This document shows positions 30,826-32,905 of a DNA stretch of 32,905 nt, one piece after another. The notes beneath the pieces were generated by a model. The model ran no database searches. It saw nothing but the letters and a program-made list of their open reading frames with translations, and was not told the origin of the DNA. Numbering within the stretch: position 1 is the first letter of the stretch; each line of letters starts with the position of its first letter. The DNA is from Candidatus Omnitrophota bacterium (lineage in GTDB: Bacteria; Hinthialibacterota; Hinthialibacteria; Hinthialibacterales; Hinthialibacteraceae): the NCBI GenBank assembly GCA_040755155.1, contig JBFMBP010000059.1, positions 1-32,905 on the forward strand, read 5' to 3'. The position numbers and the translations under genes were made by a program.

Positions 30826-32905
30826 ATGAAAAAAGATCTGCTGGCTCTCGCCATCGTGGCGGCGATAATAGGCCTTTTTTGCCAGGATATTTTGCTGGAT
30901 CAAAAGTCTCCCAGCCGGGGCGATATTCCTCTGCAATTTTATCCTTGGAAAGCCTATACGCGCTCCATGCTGGCGGCGGGGCAGATTCCTTATTGGAATC
31001 CCTATACTTTCGGGGGAGCGCCGTTTTTGGCGAATATGCAATCCGCCGTCTTTTATCCTCTCGATTTAATCCTCTTCCTTTTTCCCATGGAATGGTTTTT
31101 CGGCTTGTCGCTGATTTTGCATTTGCTGCTGGCGGGCGCTGGGGCTTATCTCTTGGCGCGGCGTTGCGGCGCCAGTTCCTTTCCGTCCGTTTTTGCGGGA
31201 ATCGCTTACGGCCTCAACGGTTTTACGATGATTCACATCCCGGCAGGCAATCATCTGACTTACGCCGGGGCCGCCTGGGTTCCTTGGATGTTTCTGGCGA
31301 TCGTCGGATTCGCAACCAGCAGTAGCCGCCGTCTGCCGTGGGCGTTAGCGGCGTCGTTGATAACCTGCCTGCATTTTCTCTGCGGCCATCCCCAGATGAC
31401 GTTTTATTCCTTATTTTTTAGCACGCTTCTTTGTTTCGCCGCCGTTATGGGAATGCCGGATCGGGATTATCGCGCCCGCTTTTTCTCGGCGCTTTTGCGC
31501 ACCGCCGTCCTAAGCTGTTTTCTCGTTCTAGGAATAGCGATGGCGGGGATGCAACTTGTTCCCACGCTGGAGTATTTGGAACAAGCCAACCGCGCCGCTT
31601 CGTTGGATATCGACATGGCGACGGAATTTTCCTTTGCGCCGCATCGGCTGATTACGCTCTTTTTTCCGGAATATTACGGAACGCACATCGCGGCTAACCA
31701 TTACGATTATTTCTATTTCTGGTCCTGCGCTTATGCAGGAATCGTTACGCCGATTCTTGCCGCCGCCGTTTTCTTTTTAGAGAAAAAATCCGCCGCCGCC
31801 GTTCCTCTAGCAGCCATTGGATTGCTGGGTTTGTTTCTCGCTTGCGGGCGCGGCAATCCTATCTATACGATGTTGATGCATCTGCCGGGCTTCGGCCAGT
31901 TCCGCGCTCCGGCGAAATTTCTGCCCTATTATCTCGTTCCCGTTTGCGTACTGGCGGCGTTGGGTTTGGAACGGGCGGGCGCCATCGCTTACGAACGGCG
32001 CAAGCAAGGCGCCGATCAGGCGGAACTGATTAAGCGCTGCTTGCCGATGTTCCTTCTGCTCGCTCTGATTTTCGTCTATGGAACTCCCCGCATCGCCAAC
32101 CTCACTCATGCGCTTCGGCTGGTTCGCGATGAGGGGCAGGTCAATGCGATCCGCACGCTCGCCTTTACGAACGGCAGTTTGATCGCGCTCGCCTCCCTGG
32201 CGCTTTTCTTGTTCGCCCGCAAGATTCCCCGTTATCCCCGCCTGGCCATTTCGCTTTCCCTGACGCTGCTTCTGTGCCTTGATTTATTTACTTACGGAAA
32301 AGGCTATCTGGACGCCTCGCTGCAAAGACTGAAGGTTATCCAAATGCAAACGGCCTTGCCGCAAGAACTCGGCCCCCTCACGCTGGCGATTCCTTCCCGC
32401 TTTCCCGACCGCGCCGCCGCCTTAATGGAACTGGATTACCCTAATCTCTTCGTCTTATGGAGAACGTTGAATATTGCCGGATACGATCCTATGAGCCTAA
32501 AATCCTACAATCGGCTGATCGGGAAAATGGAAGGTTGGCAAGAGGGAATTTTTCACGACAATATTCAATTGACGCAATTCGATCATCACGTTCTGGATCT
32601 GCTTAATGTTCGTTACGTCTTGACGCTGCGTACGATCGAAGATTCCAACTTAAAACTAGCCAATGCTGGCGGCGAGTTTCGCGTTTACGAGAGGCTCAAT
32701 CCCAACCGCTGCTGGGCGTCATCGGCGCAAAAGAAATCCGAAACGCTAACGGGCGACGAAACATGGCAGCCTGCCGATGCGGAAATCGAAGCGATGCGCT
32801 ACGAACCGAATCGTATTGCATTTCAATACGCCGCCAGCGAACCGCAATGGCTGCGTCTCGCCGAATGGGATTATCCCGGCTGGAAGGCGGAAGCAACGCT
32901 GGAAA
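30826..32905 (+). CDS. YfhO-family multi-pass membrane protein (3' end outside window)
   Basis: An open frame from the ATG at 30826 runs uninterrupted to the window edge (693 codons, no stop). It starts with a hydrophobic segment (LLALAIVAAIIGLF) followed by an outside loop with SRGDIPLQFYPWKAY and IPYWNPYTFGGAPFLANMQ. Many membrane segments come next, then GFGQFRAPAKFLPYYL near residue 360, and a C-terminal soluble part with HHVLDLLNVRYVL near 590 and LAEWDYPGWKAEA at the end. These are hallmarks of the YfhO family, which in Firmicutes is tied to glycosylation of lipoteichoic acid; in other bacteria the role is unclear, probably polyprenyl-linked sugar transfer. The start has a weak Shine-Dalgarno. 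Only the last part is missing. Confidence 0.8.
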   Translation, partial: MKKDLLALAIVAAIIGLFCQDILLDQKSPSRGDIPLQFYPWKAYTRSMLAAGQIPYWNPYTFGGAPFLANMQSAVFYPLDLILFLFPMEWFFGLSLILHLLLAGAGAYLLARRCGASSFPSVFAGIAYGLNGFTMIHIPAGNHLTYAGAAWVPWMFLAIVGFATSSSRRLPWALAASLITCLHFLCGHPQMTFYSLFFSTLLCFAAVMGMPDRDYRARFFSALLRTAVLSCFLVLGIAMAGMQLVPTLEYLEQANRAASLDIDMATEFSFAPHRLITLFFPEYYGTHIAANHYDYFYFWSCAYAGIVTPILAAAVFFLEKKSAAAVPLAAIGLLGLFLACGRGNPIYTMLMHLPGFGQFRAPAKFLPYYLVPVCVLAALGLERAGAIAYERRKQGADQAELIKRCLPMFLLLALIFVYGTPRIANLTHALRLVRDEGQVNAIRTLAFTNGSLIALASLALFLFARKIPRYPRLAISLSLTLLLCLDLFTYGKGYLDASLQRLKVIQMQTALPQELGPLTLAIPSRFPDRAAALMELDYPNLFVLWRTLNIAGYDPMSLKSYNRLIGKMEGWQEGIFHDNIQLTQFDHHVLDLLNVRYVLTLRTIEDSNLKLANAGGEFRVYERLNPNRCWASSAQKKSETLTGDETWQPADAEIEAMRYEPNRIAFQYAASEPQWLRLAEWDYPGWKAEATLE

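Noticed and set aside
1-32905. CRISPR arrays, tRNA or rRNA genes, transposases, prophage genes
   Set aside because: None was visible: no regularly spaced direct repeats, no cloverleaf-like segment found by eye and no transposase or phage structural motifs. A tRNA scan would settle the tRNA point.

Overview
This 32.9 kb window looks like part of the chromosome of an uncultured, Gram-negative-type heterotroph. The clues are Tat-signal Gfo/Idh/MocA and solute-binding proteins, a DUF6807 protein, secreted glycoside hydrolases, a lone type IV-pilin-like prepilin, a PpiC-type periplasmic chaperone and a DUF58/SLT cluster. The mix suggests Planctomycetota, Hydrogenedentota, Sumerlaeota, Omnitrophota or a similar lineage, but no marker gene here fixes the phylum. 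I saw no rRNA, tRNA, CRISPR array, transposase or prophage block. Coding density is high, and short palindromic intergenic repeats recur.

Layout. (1) 169-6751, minus strand: a PrsW-type membrane protease, a double-parvulin PPIase with a clear terminator, two unrecognised proteins (118 and 511 aa), PurN, and a sugar-isomerase-like TIM barrel in a tight unit with PurN. (2) 6910-13866, plus strand: a polyprenyl-phosphate-type glycosyltransferase, a secreted GH5-like hydrolase, an M42 aminopeptidase, and the binding protein and two permeases of a peptide-type ABC importer without ATPase genes. (3) 13879-19420: a prepilin (minus), a Tat-exported Gfo/Idh/MocA oxidoreductase, an orphan HigA-like regulator, a secreted DUF6807 protein, a STAS protein (minus) and a GHL10-type secreted hydrolase. 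(4) 19564-22194, plus: LarE, then a WYL regulator overlapping an unrecognised gene. (5) 22341-27177, minus: two PH-domain membrane proteins, DUF58 and a lytic transglycosylase; nadC; and a truncated ORF6N gene. (6) 27497-30565, plus: long NfeD, short NfeD and flotillin-like FloA, closed by a strong hairpin. (7) 30826 to the right edge: an incomplete YfhO-family membrane protein.

How they fit together: much of the content is cell-envelope biology (protein folding, peptidoglycan cleavage, membrane microdomains, lipid-linked sugar transfer) plus uptake and breakdown of sugars and peptides. The most unusual structure is around nadC. A conserved ORF6N peptide motif is encoded by a near-perfect 27-nt DNA palindrome, two further copies of that palindrome lie just outside the gene, and the ORF6N frame loses family similarity right after it. 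A second point of interest is a dispersed 33-nt hairpin element whose copies show compensatory stem changes.
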